A DNA stretch of 64,000 nt from positions 1-64,000 of the forward strand of contig JBOFSQ010000014.1 of the NCBI GenBank assembly GCA_051651625.1, read 5' to 3'. The DNA comes from JBOFSQ01 sp051651625. Lineage in GTDB: Bacteria; Planctomycetota; Planctomycetia; Pirellulales; Thermoguttaceae. The notes beneath the pieces are model-generated. The model had not been told where the DNA came from. It did no database searches and was given only the letters and a program-made list of their open reading frames with translations. The position numbers were made by a program, and so were the translations under genes. Below are positions 51,401 through 59,427 of this stretch, piece after piece. Every line of letters starts with the position of its first letter. Positions within the stretch are counted from its first letter, which is position 1.

Positions 51401-51713
51401 GGAGCCGGACAAAAAACTTCTTGAGTCGCTCGGCTGGTCGCGTGACGATTTGGAACGATTTGTTGCGAACTGGAAGAAGGCCCAAACCGCCGCCGCAACC
51501 GACGCCACCAAACAGCGTGACTATACCGAGTGGCTGCGAAGTGTCGGGATTCGCAGTACGGGACAACGAACTCGTGGTGCGCAAGATGGCGTGAACGAGC
51601 GCACGACCGAGTCGCTCTCCCCGCGCGTCGCCCCCCCCGCCGCAATTCGTGAACGGTTCAAAAACTACACCGAACGCATCGGCGGTAGCGAACGTCCCAA
51701 AATCGTCCCGTGA
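48486..51713 (+). CDS. DUF4175-like membrane protein with long low-complexity repeats
   Basis: 1075 aa. Start MTNNDQPS at ATG 48486; frame before it runs through the terminator and is excluded. Two TM segments at residues ~37-60 and ~70-95, a third at ~176-195, then periplasmic beta domains (~210-555) as in planctomycete DUF4175-type proteins. Residues ~596-724 are imperfect 12-residue repeats around NENGDGKSSGA; ~805-906 are GQQQGE/GQQQGQ repeats. The C-terminal helix region (NLVLEYLEEQLSKKEPDKKLLESLGWSRDDLERFV) is the conserved end. These genes often sit with MoxR/DUF58/VWA genes, which are absent here. The function is unknown. Confidence 0.78.
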   Translation: MTNNDQPSVAAIPSDHPLQQRITLMQTALRKLDLVVAYLVLAALWVAAMLVFVVCDSWVFSDGFTVGARLLIFAVQLVLTLLYVLLVILPRSIWAIRPAYAATVIEQEQPSLKNAILNWFLLGVERSQNARLRSDPVASRVWSELGRNAAATIHVARPRRAVQVYHRWVAVLVGLFLILTIYAMVSPKSPLPGVRRFLLPFADVLPAQRLYFRDAKPAGNETRFQGEHVNIEVTTSRTPPADIPVEVAFTTDDGRFVDARVRMSKSDAAANRFECRFPPNGAGLESSLRYWFVCGDSRSSEFRLDVREGVSIDVASLRLTPPRYTGKEPVVIEGTGNAEAVVGTDLRLEATANVPLGAAYWVPGQRYVDGIHNKRLDVSPDNLRSASKSWGLSEVGDYVYTLHAVDTDGNKSLPPRISQYLLKVVRDEPPVVAWSEPPAEDELQVPIDGTLELAVTARDPDFALRSVRVVFERKQDDAQRPAIEPMQLLEGTPSEGPTQYSGEQKLAAKIAPRKLGMREGEVYTLTCTAADTKLPDPNTATSEKLQMRVVAPEPQQQPPQPTPPQTPPTPPQQSDDGSGGSDANDNKSSNENGDGESSSAENGSDPNKNSAQNENSGGEKSSGAENENGDGEKSSGAENENGDGKSSGAQNENNDGKSSGAQNENGDEKSSGAENENGDGKSSGAENENGDGKSSGAENENGDGKSSGAQNENGDGKSSSAENGSDANKSSSQNKPERIDPETQPGDAIEKIREHMKREPQGDRKPDETQRRDDLDPNSKSRDNQGKSQGENPPKRSDDSSQSEGQQQGQGQQQGEGQQQGQGQQQGEGQQQGQGQQQGEGQQQGQGQQQGEGQQQGQGQQQGEGQQQGQGQQQGEGQQQGEGQQQGEGQQQGQGQQQGEGQPSDSSEGGGSGRGEGKASDKGESKSGGGRSGDGGAGEDSSPDNADDANIEHTRQTTNLVLEYLEEQLSKKEPDKKLLESLGWSRDDLERFVANWKKAQTAAATDATKQRDYTEWLRSVGIRSTGQRTRGAQDGVNERTTESLSPRVAPPAAIRERFKNYTERIGGSERPKIVP
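50271..51192 (+). repeat. In-gene tandem repeats (36-bp and 18-bp units)
   Basis: About ten imperfect 36-bp units (ENENGDGKSSGA, 50271-50655) and about sixteen 18-bp units (GQQQGE or GQQQGQ, 50898-51192) in the DUF4175-like gene. Every unit length is a multiple of 3, so copy number can change without losing frame. Long open frames on the opposite strand here are shadows of this repetition. Confidence 0.9.
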
Positions 51714-51923
51714 GTTTTTGTTGCGGAGGCGAGAACGCGGAACACGCGAAAAAACGCAAGACGCGGAAATCTGAACTTCTGTGTCTTTCCGTCCTTCCGC
51801 GATTTCCGCGTTAAAATTCTTCTTCGCGTCTTCGTGTGAGAAAAAAAGAACTACTCGCAAACGCAAAATCCGTGAACGGCTACCCTACATTTAACATTCC
51901 CCTCTATGAAAACGGGGGCAACG

Positions 51924-52997
51924 ATGAGTAAGAAGTCAAAACTCCATTCTCAACTCTCCACTCTCAATACTCCCACAATTCGTTCATCGGCGGCGGAGTA
52001 TTTGACGTTTGTCGCGGCAACGGGCGATGACCCCAAGAGTGTCGAGATGCGGTATGAGGACGAAAATATCTGGCTCACGCAAAAGATGCTGGCAACGCTG
52101 TATGATGTTGAATCGCACACCGTAAATGAACACATCAAAAAAGTGTTTGCCGACAGTGAATTGCAGCTTGAGGCAACCACTCGGAAATTCCGAGTAGTTC
52201 AAACCGAGGGCAATCGTGACGTGTCGCGCGAGGTTTTGCACTACAACCTACAAATGATTATCGCGGTTGGCTTTAAGGTCAACTCCGCTCGCGCCGTGCA
52301 ATTTCGCAAGTGGGTGAACAAAATCGCCAAGGACTACACGATTCAAGGTTGGGTGATGGACGAGCAGCGGCTGAAAAACGGCGGTTCGCTGCTCACGCAG
52401 GAATACTTTGACAAACAACTGCAAAAGATACGCGAAATTCGCTTGTCCGAGCGGCGGTTTTATCAAAAGATAACCGACATATACGCAACCTCGCTCGACT
52501 ATGACCGAACCGCCAAGACGACCCGCGAGTTTTTCGCCAAGGTACAGAATAAAATGCACTTTGCCGTCCACGGTAACACCGCCGCCGAGGTGATCTACCA
52601 TCGCGCCGACGCTGAAGCGGAGTCTATGGGCTTAACGTCGTGGGAGGACGCGCCCGATGGCAAAATCCAAAAGTATGATGTCGTCATAGCGAAAAACTAC
52701 TTGACCGACGACGAGTTGTCATCGCTTGAGCATATTGTGTCGGCATATCTTGACCTTGCCGAAAATCGTGCAAAGCGGCGTATTCCAATGACTATGCAAG
52801 ATTGGGCTACACACCTTGACCGCATTTTACAAGCTGACGGTCACGAATTGTTACAAAATGCAGGGAAAATATCCGCAGAAATTGCCAAAACTCACGCAGA
52901 ATGCGAGTTTGAGAAATATCGCATCGTTCAAGACAGACTGTTTGAGAGCGATTTTGATAGGCTGACAAAACTGCCGCCAACGAAGGTTTCACCGTGA
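51924..52997 (+). CDS. RhuM-family virulence-associated protein
   Basis: 357 aa. MRYEDENIWLTQKMLATLYDVESHTVNEHIKKVF is the RhuM/KilA-N-like N-terminal DNA-binding domain. REVLHYNLQMIIAVGFKVNSARAVQFRKWVNKIAKDYTIQGWVMDEQRLKNGG is the characteristic middle block. The rest is helical, with KIQKYDVVIAKNYLTDDEL conserved. RhuM genes occur on islands and near Fic/TA loci; the role is not known. The stop overlaps the rsgA start (GTGA). Start ATG 51924, with ATG 51906 an alternative. Confidence 0.85.
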   Translation: MSKKSKLHSQLSTLNTPTIRSSAAEYLTFVAATGDDPKSVEMRYEDENIWLTQKMLATLYDVESHTVNEHIKKVFADSELQLEATTRKFRVVQTEGNRDVSREVLHYNLQMIIAVGFKVNSARAVQFRKWVNKIAKDYTIQGWVMDEQRLKNGGSLLTQEYFDKQLQKIREIRLSERRFYQKITDIYATSLDYDRTAKTTREFFAKVQNKMHFAVHGNTAAEVIYHRADAEAESMGLTSWEDAPDGKIQKYDVVIAKNYLTDDELSSLEHIVSAYLDLAENRAKRRIPMTMQDWATHLDRILQADGHELLQNAGKISAEIAKTHAECEFEKYRIVQDRLFESDFDRLTKLPPTKVSP

Positions 52998-54196
52998 AAA
53001 AACGTGTTCGCAAGGTGCGTGTAGATTTTCGGAAGAATCGCGTTCAGCGGACGCGGAAGAATAATCTCACGCGCGACTTTAACCAAGAAGACGACACACA
53101 CGACGACTCACACGTCGCAACCGAACGCATAAGCGGTCGCGGTGAACTGGTTAGGCGGCGAACAATCATCACCGAAGTCGGCGACGACGACAACGACACA
53201 CTCTCACCGTGTTCGCGCGAGACCCTCACCGCAGGCCGCGTCGTCTGCGTACAAGGACTCAAGAGCCGCGTCGTGACTGACGACGGTGCCGTTTGGGAAT
53301 GCACAACACGGCGACTGCTGCGGACAATGGCAACGGATCAGCGTCACGTCGTCGTCGCTGGTGATCGTGTTGCCATTCGAACGATATGCAAAGCTGTTGA
53401 GAAAACGGTAGCGGCCCATCGAGGCCGCGGTACTACGGGGGGCGAAGCCGATCAAACGCCCCGTTACGGGGCTGAAGGCGTCATCGAACGGATCGAGCCG
53501 CGAACTGGGATTCTCTCGCGGACGAGTCGCGGACGCAAACACGTCATCGTCGCCAACGTCGATCAAGTTGTCATTGTTGCCAGTGCTGCCGAACCGCTCT
53601 TCAAGCCGAACTTCGTTGACCGACTTCTCGTAACTATTGAGCAGGCGTCGATCACGCCGATCATTTGCATCAACAAAATTGATATCGTTGCCCCAACGGA
53701 GATTGTGGCGTGCGTTGGCGTGTGGGCGCAGCTTGGTTATCGCGTGATTCTCGCAAGCGCGGTGAGCGGCCAAGGGATCGACGAGCTTCGAGAAGTTCTC
53801 GCGGGCCGCGAAAACGTGGTGGCTGGACAGAGTGGCGTTGGCAAGTCGTCGCTTCTGAACGCGATAGAGCCTTCGCTCTCACTGCGAACCGGCGGAATGA
53901 CTCGCGCCAGTAAAGGGAAGCACACGACGACGACCGCCGAACTTATTCCGCTCTCGTTTGGTGGCTACGTTGTCGATACGCCGGGAGTGCGTCAGTTCGC
54001 ACTTTGGGACATCATCGCGCAGGAGATTCCGGGACTCTTCCGCGACATCCGTTGTTACGAGCCGCTCTGCCACTACCCGAATTGTACGCACACACACGAA
54101 GACGACTGCGCCGTCAAAGACGCCGTCGCCGACGGCGACATCGACCTCCGCCGCTACGACAGCTTTCTCGCCTTGTGCGAAGAGATGGCAGGATGA
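52994..54196 (+). CDS. rsgA: Ribosome small-subunit-dependent GTPase A
   Basis: 400 aa. Circularly permuted GTPase: G4 NKID precedes G1 GQSGVGKSSLLN, then G3 DTPGVRQF, and a C-terminal zinc knuckle CYEPLCHYPNCTHTHEDDC. A planctomycete-type basic N-terminus (KKRVRKVRVDFRKNRVQRTRKN) leads into the OB domain. It helps late 30S maturation. The OB/GTPase linker contains a repeat-derived insert (53411-53481) encoding roughly AAHRGRGTTGGEADQTPRYG. The start GTG 52994 overlaps the RhuM stop by 4 nt, an odd partner for a housekeeping gene. Confidence 0.93.
   Translation: MKKRVRKVRVDFRKNRVQRTRKNNLTRDFNQEDDTHDDSHVATERISGRGELVRRRTIITEVGDDDNDTLSPCSRETLTAGRVVCVQGLKSRVVTDDGAVWECTTRRLLRTMATDQRHVVVAGDRVAIRTICKAVEKTVAAHRGRGTTGGEADQTPRYGAEGVIERIEPRTGILSRTSRGRKHVIVANVDQVVIVASAAEPLFKPNFVDRLLVTIEQASITPIICINKIDIVAPTEIVACVGVWAQLGYRVILASAVSGQGIDELREVLAGRENVVAGQSGVGKSSLLNAIEPSLSLRTGGMTRASKGKHTTTTAELIPLSFGGYVVDTPGVRQFALWDIIAQEIPGLFRDIRCYEPLCHYPNCTHTHEDDCAVKDAVADGDIDLRRYDSFLALCEEMAG
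53411..53480. repeat. Two palindromes inside rsgA coding sequence
   Basis: GCGGCC-CATCGA-GGCCGC (53411-53428) and GCCCCG-TTA-CGGGGC (53458-53472), the latter of the GCCCCGTTGGGGC type seen at 23001 and in 63510-63852. They are in frame and lie in a linker. Confidence 0.7.
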
Positions 54197-54211
54197 TGTG
54201 TGCGTAGTTCA

Positions 54212-54332
54212 GGTTCGGCATAGCCGAACCCTCCAGTTGTCACACGCCGCAGGCGTTTGGAAGGTTCGGCATAGCCGAACCCTCCAGTTGTCGCACGCCG
54301 CAGGCGTTTGGAGGGTTCGGCTATGCCGAACC
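54212..54332. repeat. 51-bp tandem repeat with GGTTCGGC palindromes
   Basis: GGTTCGGC-ATA-GCCGAACC occurs at 54212-54230, 54263-54281 and (TAT loop) 54314-54332, exactly 51 bp apart; ACGCC-GCA-GGCGT lies between. It fills the rsgA-comEA spacer. Confidence 0.92.
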
Positions 54333-54423
54333 GCTGTGCGGGTGCAAGTTTCTGAACAGGTCTATTCCCTCCAACGCATGGGCACCGACTTGCGTTGCCG
54401 ACGATTTTTGGGAAAATGCCGCG

Positions 54424-54786
54424 ATGGAATTGTCATCGGGACGAGTTCAGTTTGGACTCTTTGTTTGGTGGTGTTTTGCGTTCGCTGCGGTGACGTGGTG
54501 GTGGACGGCGCAGACTTCGCCGCTGGTTGATTACGCTGCTTCGTCGCAGCATGAAACGGTTGCGGCGTGGCAACTCGACATCAACGCCGCTCCGTGGACC
54601 GAGTTTGACACCCTCCCCGGACTCGGCAAAATGTTGAGCAAGTCAATCGTCGCCGACCGCGAAACGCACGGCCCGTTCACGTCCATCGACGACTTACTTC
54701 GCGTGCGCGGAGTCGGCCCGAAACGCCTTGCCATTCTGCGACCATTCCTCGCCGAACCAGATGCACGTCACCGCGACCCGCCTTGA
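54424..54786 (+). CDS. ComEA-type helix-hairpin-helix DNA-binding protein
   Basis: 120 aa. One N-terminal TM segment (FGLFVWWCFAFAAVTWWW), then the HhH pair WQLDINAAPWTEFDTLPGLGKMLSKSIVADRETHGPFTSIDDLLRVRGVGPKRLAIL. The DINxAxxxEL and GIGxxxA patterns are the ComEA hallmark. It is anchored in the inner membrane with the DNA-binding domain outside, so may take part in DNA uptake; other competence genes are not in the window. The stop overlaps the gyrA promoter. Confidence 0.88.
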   Translation: MELSSGRVQFGLFVWWCFAFAAVTWWWTAQTSPLVDYAASSQHETVAAWQLDINAAPWTEFDTLPGLGKMLSKSIVADRETHGPFTSIDDLLRVRGVGPKRLAILRPFLAEPDARHRDPP

Positions 54787-54810
54787 AAACAGGGCGCGTT
54801 GGGGTAGAAT
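54783..54810 (+). promoter_or_regulatory. Candidate promoter of gyrA
   Basis: TTGAAA (54783-54788) overlaps the comEA stop; 16-nt spacer; TAGAAT (54805-54810), about 75 nt before the GTG start of gyrA. Confidence 0.6.
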
Positions 54811-54885
54811 GGCCAGCCTGCTTTTCTGCGGATTCTTTCGCAGAAAACGCAATCACTTGTCAGGCCAACCCAAACGAGGTTTCTC

Positions 54886-57678
54886 GTGTCTACAGACGAA
54901 CAGTTCCCCACCGGCAGTAACACCCCAAACGATACGCCGATTCCCGACATACCAGCTCCCGCAGAGTTGGGGACGCGCATTACGCCGCTCTCCATCGAAG
55001 ACGAGATGAAAGGGAGTTATCTCACCTACGCAATGAGTGTCATCGTTTCGCGTGCGCTGCCAGATGTGCGCGACGGACTCAAACCGTCGCAGCGACGCAT
55101 TCTCGTTGCGATGAACGACCTCGACCTCACGCCGGGTGCAAAGCGCGTCAAGTGCGCCAAAATCTCCGGCGACACAAGCGGTAACTACCACCCGCACGGT
55201 GAAGGTGTCGTCTACCCAACTCTCGTGCGAATGGCGCAAGACTGGAACATGCGGTACACGCTCGTCGATAAGCAAGGGAACTTCGGCTCCATCGCCGGAC
55301 TCCCGCCAGCGGCGATGCGATACACCGAGGCGCGAATGTCGAGCGTCGCCGCAGCGATGCTCGAAGACCTCAACCTCGATACCGTCGATTACGTCCCAAC
55401 TTACGACGACGTTCGCAGCGAACCTTCCGTCTTGCCAGCGAAGTTTCCAAACATCTTGACAAACGGTGCTGTCGGTATCGCCGTCGGTATGGCGACGAGT
55501 ATTCCGCCGCACAACGTCGGCGAAGTCTGCGACGCGACAATCGCCGTGCTCGACAACCCTGCCATCTCGCCGATGGAACTCTTTAGCTACTGCCCCGGCC
55601 CCGACTTCCCGACCGGCGGAATCATCTGCGGACACAGCGGAATTCGTCGCGGATACTTGACGGGCCGCAGCAACATCGTCGTGCGTGCGCGAACGCGAAT
55701 CGAACGCGACGGGAAAAAGTCACGCATCATCGTCTCGGAAATTCCGTTCCAAAAATCGCGTGACGACATCGAAGAAAAAATTGCGGACATGGTGACTTCT
55801 GGAAAAATTCCGGGGATCGCAAACATCCGCAACGAGTCCGACTTGAGCGAACCGGTGCGATTAATCCTCGACATCAAACGCGACGCCGACGCCGATGTCG
55901 TTCTCAATCAACTCTATCAGTTTACGCCGCTGCAATCGTCGTTTTCGATTAACTTGCTCGCGCTGGTCGATGGGAAGCCGCGTGTATTGTCGTTCAAGGA
56001 AATACTGGTCGAGTTCATTCGGCATCGTTCGGTTGTGATTCGTCGCCGCACGCAGTTTCTTTTGGCGAAGGCGCGGAAACGCAAACACACCGTCGAAGGC
56101 CTCATCATCGCGCACGCCAACATCGACGAAGTCATCCGCGTCATTCGCACGTCGAAGACGCAGGTCGAGGCGAAAGATCGACTCGTGACGATTGATTGTC
56201 CGGCGGCGATGATACACCGCGCACTCGGCGACGACGGTTTCTCGGTCTTCCAAAGCGAACGCGGAACCAGCGAAAATTACCGGTTAACGCCCGTTCAAGC
56301 CGACGCGATTTTGCGTATGACGCTCGGCCACCTTGTTAACCTTGAGCAAGAAAAACTCGGTAACGAATACCGCGAACTTCTAAACGAAATCGCGGAGTAC
56401 ATCCGCATCTTGTCGGACGAGGCGAACATTCAGGCGATCATCCGTCAAGACCTGCTCGACATCAAAAAGAAGTTCGGCGACAAACGTCGTACCGAAATCT
56501 CCAGCGAAGAAGTGACCGACATCGACATCGAAGATTTGATCACGGAAGAAACGATGTCGGTTTCGATCAGCACGGCTGGTTACATCAAGCGGACACCGGT
56601 GACGGAGTATCGTGCGCAGCGTCGCGGCGGGAAGGGCGTCAAGGGAGCGAAGACCGACGACGAAGACCCGATTCAACACCTCTTCATCGCCAGCACGCAC
56701 GATTATCTTTTGTTCTTCACGAACAAGGGGAAAGTGTATTGGCACAAAGTTTACAACCTGCCGCAACTCGCACGCGACGCGAAGGGGCGTGCGATTGTTA
56801 ATCTTCTCAATCTCGACGAAGGCGAAAAGATCGCCGATTGCCGCGCGATTCGCAACTTCGACACGCCCGGGCACTTTCTCGTTTTCGCAACGAAAAAGGG
56901 ACTCGTCAAAAAGACTGCGCTGTCGGCGTACAGTCGTCCGCTCAAGGGCGGACTGATCGCAATCAAACTCCGCGAAGGCGACGAGTTAATTGACGTTGCG
57001 GTTTGCGGCCCCGGCGACGAACTTGTTCTCTCGACGGCGAAGGGGATGGCGATTCGATTCCGTCAAACCGATGTGCGTGCGATGGGACGCAACACGGCGG
57101 GCGTCAAAGGTATTTCGATTGGGAAAGGTGATTGTGTCGTCGGGATGGTGATTGCCGAACCGAACGAAACGCTGCTCACGGTTTGCGAAAACGGTTACGG
57201 TAAACGAACGCCGTTCGGCCCGAACGCGGAGCCGGAAGCCGAACAGGCCGAGATCGCCGAGGGCGATTCTGGCGGCAGTGACGCACCGGACGAAATGTCG
57301 CAAGAAGTTGTCGCCGAAACCGCAGACGATACCGACGACGTTAACAGTTCTCGTTCGTACCGAACGCAGCGTCGCGGCGGTAAGGGTTTGCGTGACATCA
57401 AGGCGACGGCACGAAACGGTGCGGTTGTCGGTGTTGTTCGCATTGGCGACGAAGACGAGCTGATGATAATGACAACGTCTGGGAAAATCCAGCGTATTGC
57501 GGCGAGCGACGTGAGCGTACTCGGTCGCAACACGCAAGGCGTGCGGATCATGAAACTCGACGACAACGACGCGATCACCGACATAAAACGTCTCCCGAAA
57601 GAAGACGCCGCAGTCGGACCGGTGGCAGCGGCAGACATTGCTGACGGAGAGAGCGAAATTATTCGGGACGTCGAATAA
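54886..57678 (+). CDS. gyrA: DNA gyrase subunit A
   Basis: 930 aa. Breakage-reunion domain with catalytic Tyr146 in MRYTEARMS, then the beta-pinwheel with the GyrA box QRRGGKG (two copies, one in RAQRRGGKGVKG and one in RTQRRGGKGLRD). An acidic insert (~790-825, EPEAEQAEIAEGDSGG...) splits the pinwheel. The quinolone region reads YHPHGEGVVYPTLVRMAQ: Gly107 and Pro111 stand where E. coli has Ser83 and Asp87, and Glu106 where Asp82. GTG 54886 is preceded by GAGG. gyrB is not in the window. Confidence 0.96.
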   Translation: MSTDEQFPTGSNTPNDTPIPDIPAPAELGTRITPLSIEDEMKGSYLTYAMSVIVSRALPDVRDGLKPSQRRILVAMNDLDLTPGAKRVKCAKISGDTSGNYHPHGEGVVYPTLVRMAQDWNMRYTLVDKQGNFGSIAGLPPAAMRYTEARMSSVAAAMLEDLNLDTVDYVPTYDDVRSEPSVLPAKFPNILTNGAVGIAVGMATSIPPHNVGEVCDATIAVLDNPAISPMELFSYCPGPDFPTGGIICGHSGIRRGYLTGRSNIVVRARTRIERDGKKSRIIVSEIPFQKSRDDIEEKIADMVTSGKIPGIANIRNESDLSEPVRLILDIKRDADADVVLNQLYQFTPLQSSFSINLLALVDGKPRVLSFKEILVEFIRHRSVVIRRRTQFLLAKARKRKHTVEGLIIAHANIDEVIRVIRTSKTQVEAKDRLVTIDCPAAMIHRALGDDGFSVFQSERGTSENYRLTPVQADAILRMTLGHLVNLEQEKLGNEYRELLNEIAEYIRILSDEANIQAIIRQDLLDIKKKFGDKRRTEISSEEVTDIDIEDLITEETMSVSISTAGYIKRTPVTEYRAQRRGGKGVKGAKTDDEDPIQHLFIASTHDYLLFFTNKGKVYWHKVYNLPQLARDAKGRAIVNLLNLDEGEKIADCRAIRNFDTPGHFLVFATKKGLVKKTALSAYSRPLKGGLIAIKLREGDELIDVAVCGPGDELVLSTAKGMAIRFRQTDVRAMGRNTAGVKGISIGKGDCVVGMVIAEPNETLLTVCENGYGKRTPFGPNAEPEAEQAEIAEGDSGGSDAPDEMSQEVVAETADDTDDVNSSRSYRTQRRGGKGLRDIKATARNGAVVGVVRIGDEDELMIMTTSGKIQRIAASDVSVLGRNTQGVRIMKLDDNDAITDIKRLPKEDAAVGPVAAADIADGESEIIRDVE

Positions 57679-57696
57679 GACGAGGACAACCGTTGC

Positions 57697-59310
57697 ATGA
57701 ACCCTGAATTGAAGTCATTGCTAGAGGCGAATGAAGGGGAAGACCTTGAATTCAAGGAAGCGAAAAGCGGATTTGAATTTGACGTGTTGTGCAGGTATGT
57801 CTGTGCGCTCGCAAATTGTGGTGGTGGGCGTATCGTTTTTGGTATCACTGATAAACGCCCACGCCGCATTGTCGGTACTAACGCCTTTGAACAGCCCGAA
57901 CGAACCCAGTCGAGTCTCGCCGAGCGATTCTGTCTCCGCATCGGTTTTCAAGTTTTTCACGACGAAGAAAAGCGCGTTTTGGTCTTCGAGATTCCGTCGA
58001 GGCCGATCAGCGTTCCCCTTCAATTTCAAGGGAGGTACTGGGCGCGTCGCGGCGACTCACTCGTTTCGATGAATGAGTCGGAGCTACGCACCATCTTCGC
58101 AGAGGCCGGACACGATTTTTCCGCCGACGTTTGCCAACAAGCCGAGTGGCGTGATCTCGACGATAATGCGATTGAAGACTTCAGGCAGCGTTGGATTAAT
58201 AAGTCGAGAAACAGTGGGCTTCAAACGCTTTCACAAAGACAGCTTCTCGAAGATTGTGAGGCTGTTACTCGCGATGGAATTACCTATTCGGCGTTGATCC
58301 TCTTTGGAACGCACGAAGCATTAGGGCGACTTCTTGGGCAGTGCGAAGTGATTTTTGAATATCGCTCTTCTGAAGTATCGGGGCCTGCGCAGCACCGCGA
58401 AGAGTTTAGGCGAGGTTTCTTTTCGTTCCACGATGCGCTGTGGGAACTGGTCAACCGTCGCAACGACATCCAACACTTCCAGCACGGATTTTTCATTGAC
58501 GACGTTCCAACATTTGAAGAACGAAGCATTCGTGAGGGGCTGCTCAACGCGATCAGTCACCGGCATTATCAGTATGCGGGGAGTATTTTCGTCCGGCAGT
58601 ACCCTAGAAAACTGGTGATCGAAAGCCCCGGCGGTTTTCCGCCGGATGTCACTCTCGAAAATATCTTGAATCGCCAGTCGCCACGCAATCGACGTTTGGC
58701 TGACATCTTTTCAAAGTGCGGACTTGTTGAGCGGTCTGGTCAGGGAATGAACCTGATGTATGAGGCGTGTATCAAGCAGGCGAAACCACTTCCTGATTTT
58801 AGCGGGACGGATAAAGACCGTGTCGTCTTGACTCTCGATGGCGTCATCCAAGACCCGATGTTTTTGGTCATGATGCAAAAGATCGGGCGTGAACAGTGGG
58901 AGCATTTCAGTACCGAGGACTTTCTCGTGTTGAATGCGGTCAGGCAAGAAAAACCGGTTTCAGCATCGCTGAAAGGGCGACTTCCGCAACTACTCGACTT
59001 GGGCGTGATAGAAAACGCCGGACGCGGAAAACTTATCCTCGGACGAAAGTTCTATGAGATTGTCGGCAAGAAAGGAACGTATACGCGGAAAAAAGGGTTA
59101 GACCGCACCGAGCAAAAAGCCCTTCTACTCAAACACATCCGCGAGAACGAGCCGAGCGGTTGCCCGCTTTTAGAACTGGCCGACGTGTTGCCGGGGCGGA
59201 GCACTTCGCAGATACAATGTCTCCTTCGGGAACTCCGTAACGAAGGGGCAATCGAACCGCGAGGTCGCACACGGGCCGCGCGCTGGTTTGTCAAAACAGC
59301 AAAAACGTAA
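57697..59310 (+). CDS. AlbA_2/Schlafen-type ATP-binding protein with HATPase_c_4
   Basis: 537 aa. N-terminal AlbA_2 DNA-binding domain (LEFKEAKSGFEFDVLCRYVCALANCGGGRIVFGITD, residues ~17-55). The middle ATPase of the HATPase_c_4 type shows SPGGFPPDVTLENI and NRRLADIFSKCGLVERSGQGMNLMYE. C-terminal wHTH segments follow (~430-537). These proteins are common solitary transcription-regulator-like ATPases. It begins 18 bp after the gyrA stop with GAGGAC as RBS, so it may be co-transcribed. The function is unknown. Confidence 0.87.
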   Translation: MNPELKSLLEANEGEDLEFKEAKSGFEFDVLCRYVCALANCGGGRIVFGITDKRPRRIVGTNAFEQPERTQSSLAERFCLRIGFQVFHDEEKRVLVFEIPSRPISVPLQFQGRYWARRGDSLVSMNESELRTIFAEAGHDFSADVCQQAEWRDLDDNAIEDFRQRWINKSRNSGLQTLSQRQLLEDCEAVTRDGITYSALILFGTHEALGRLLGQCEVIFEYRSSEVSGPAQHREEFRRGFFSFHDALWELVNRRNDIQHFQHGFFIDDVPTFEERSIREGLLNAISHRHYQYAGSIFVRQYPRKLVIESPGGFPPDVTLENILNRQSPRNRRLADIFSKCGLVERSGQGMNLMYEACIKQAKPLPDFSGTDKDRVVLTLDGVIQDPMFLVMMQKIGREQWEHFSTEDFLVLNAVRQEKPVSASLKGRLPQLLDLGVIENAGRGKLILGRKFYEIVGKKGTYTRKKGLDRTEQKALLLKHIRENEPSGCPLLELADVLPGRSTSQIQCLLRELRNEGAIEPRGRTRAARWFVKTAKT

Positions 59311-59427
59311 TCCAATTAAAACCTGAAAACGCTAAAACGCTAGAATTTCCGCGTTTTCTATTGCGGGCTATTAAAACCTATTAAAACCTATTGCGACCTA
59401 TTCAGGTGCGCTGCGGCGGACAGTTTC

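Noticed and set aside
51714..51905. Gene or RNA in the spacer before RhuM
   Set aside because: It contains only short GCG-rich repeats and a family D motif, with no ORF, RBS or stable RNA fold that I could support.
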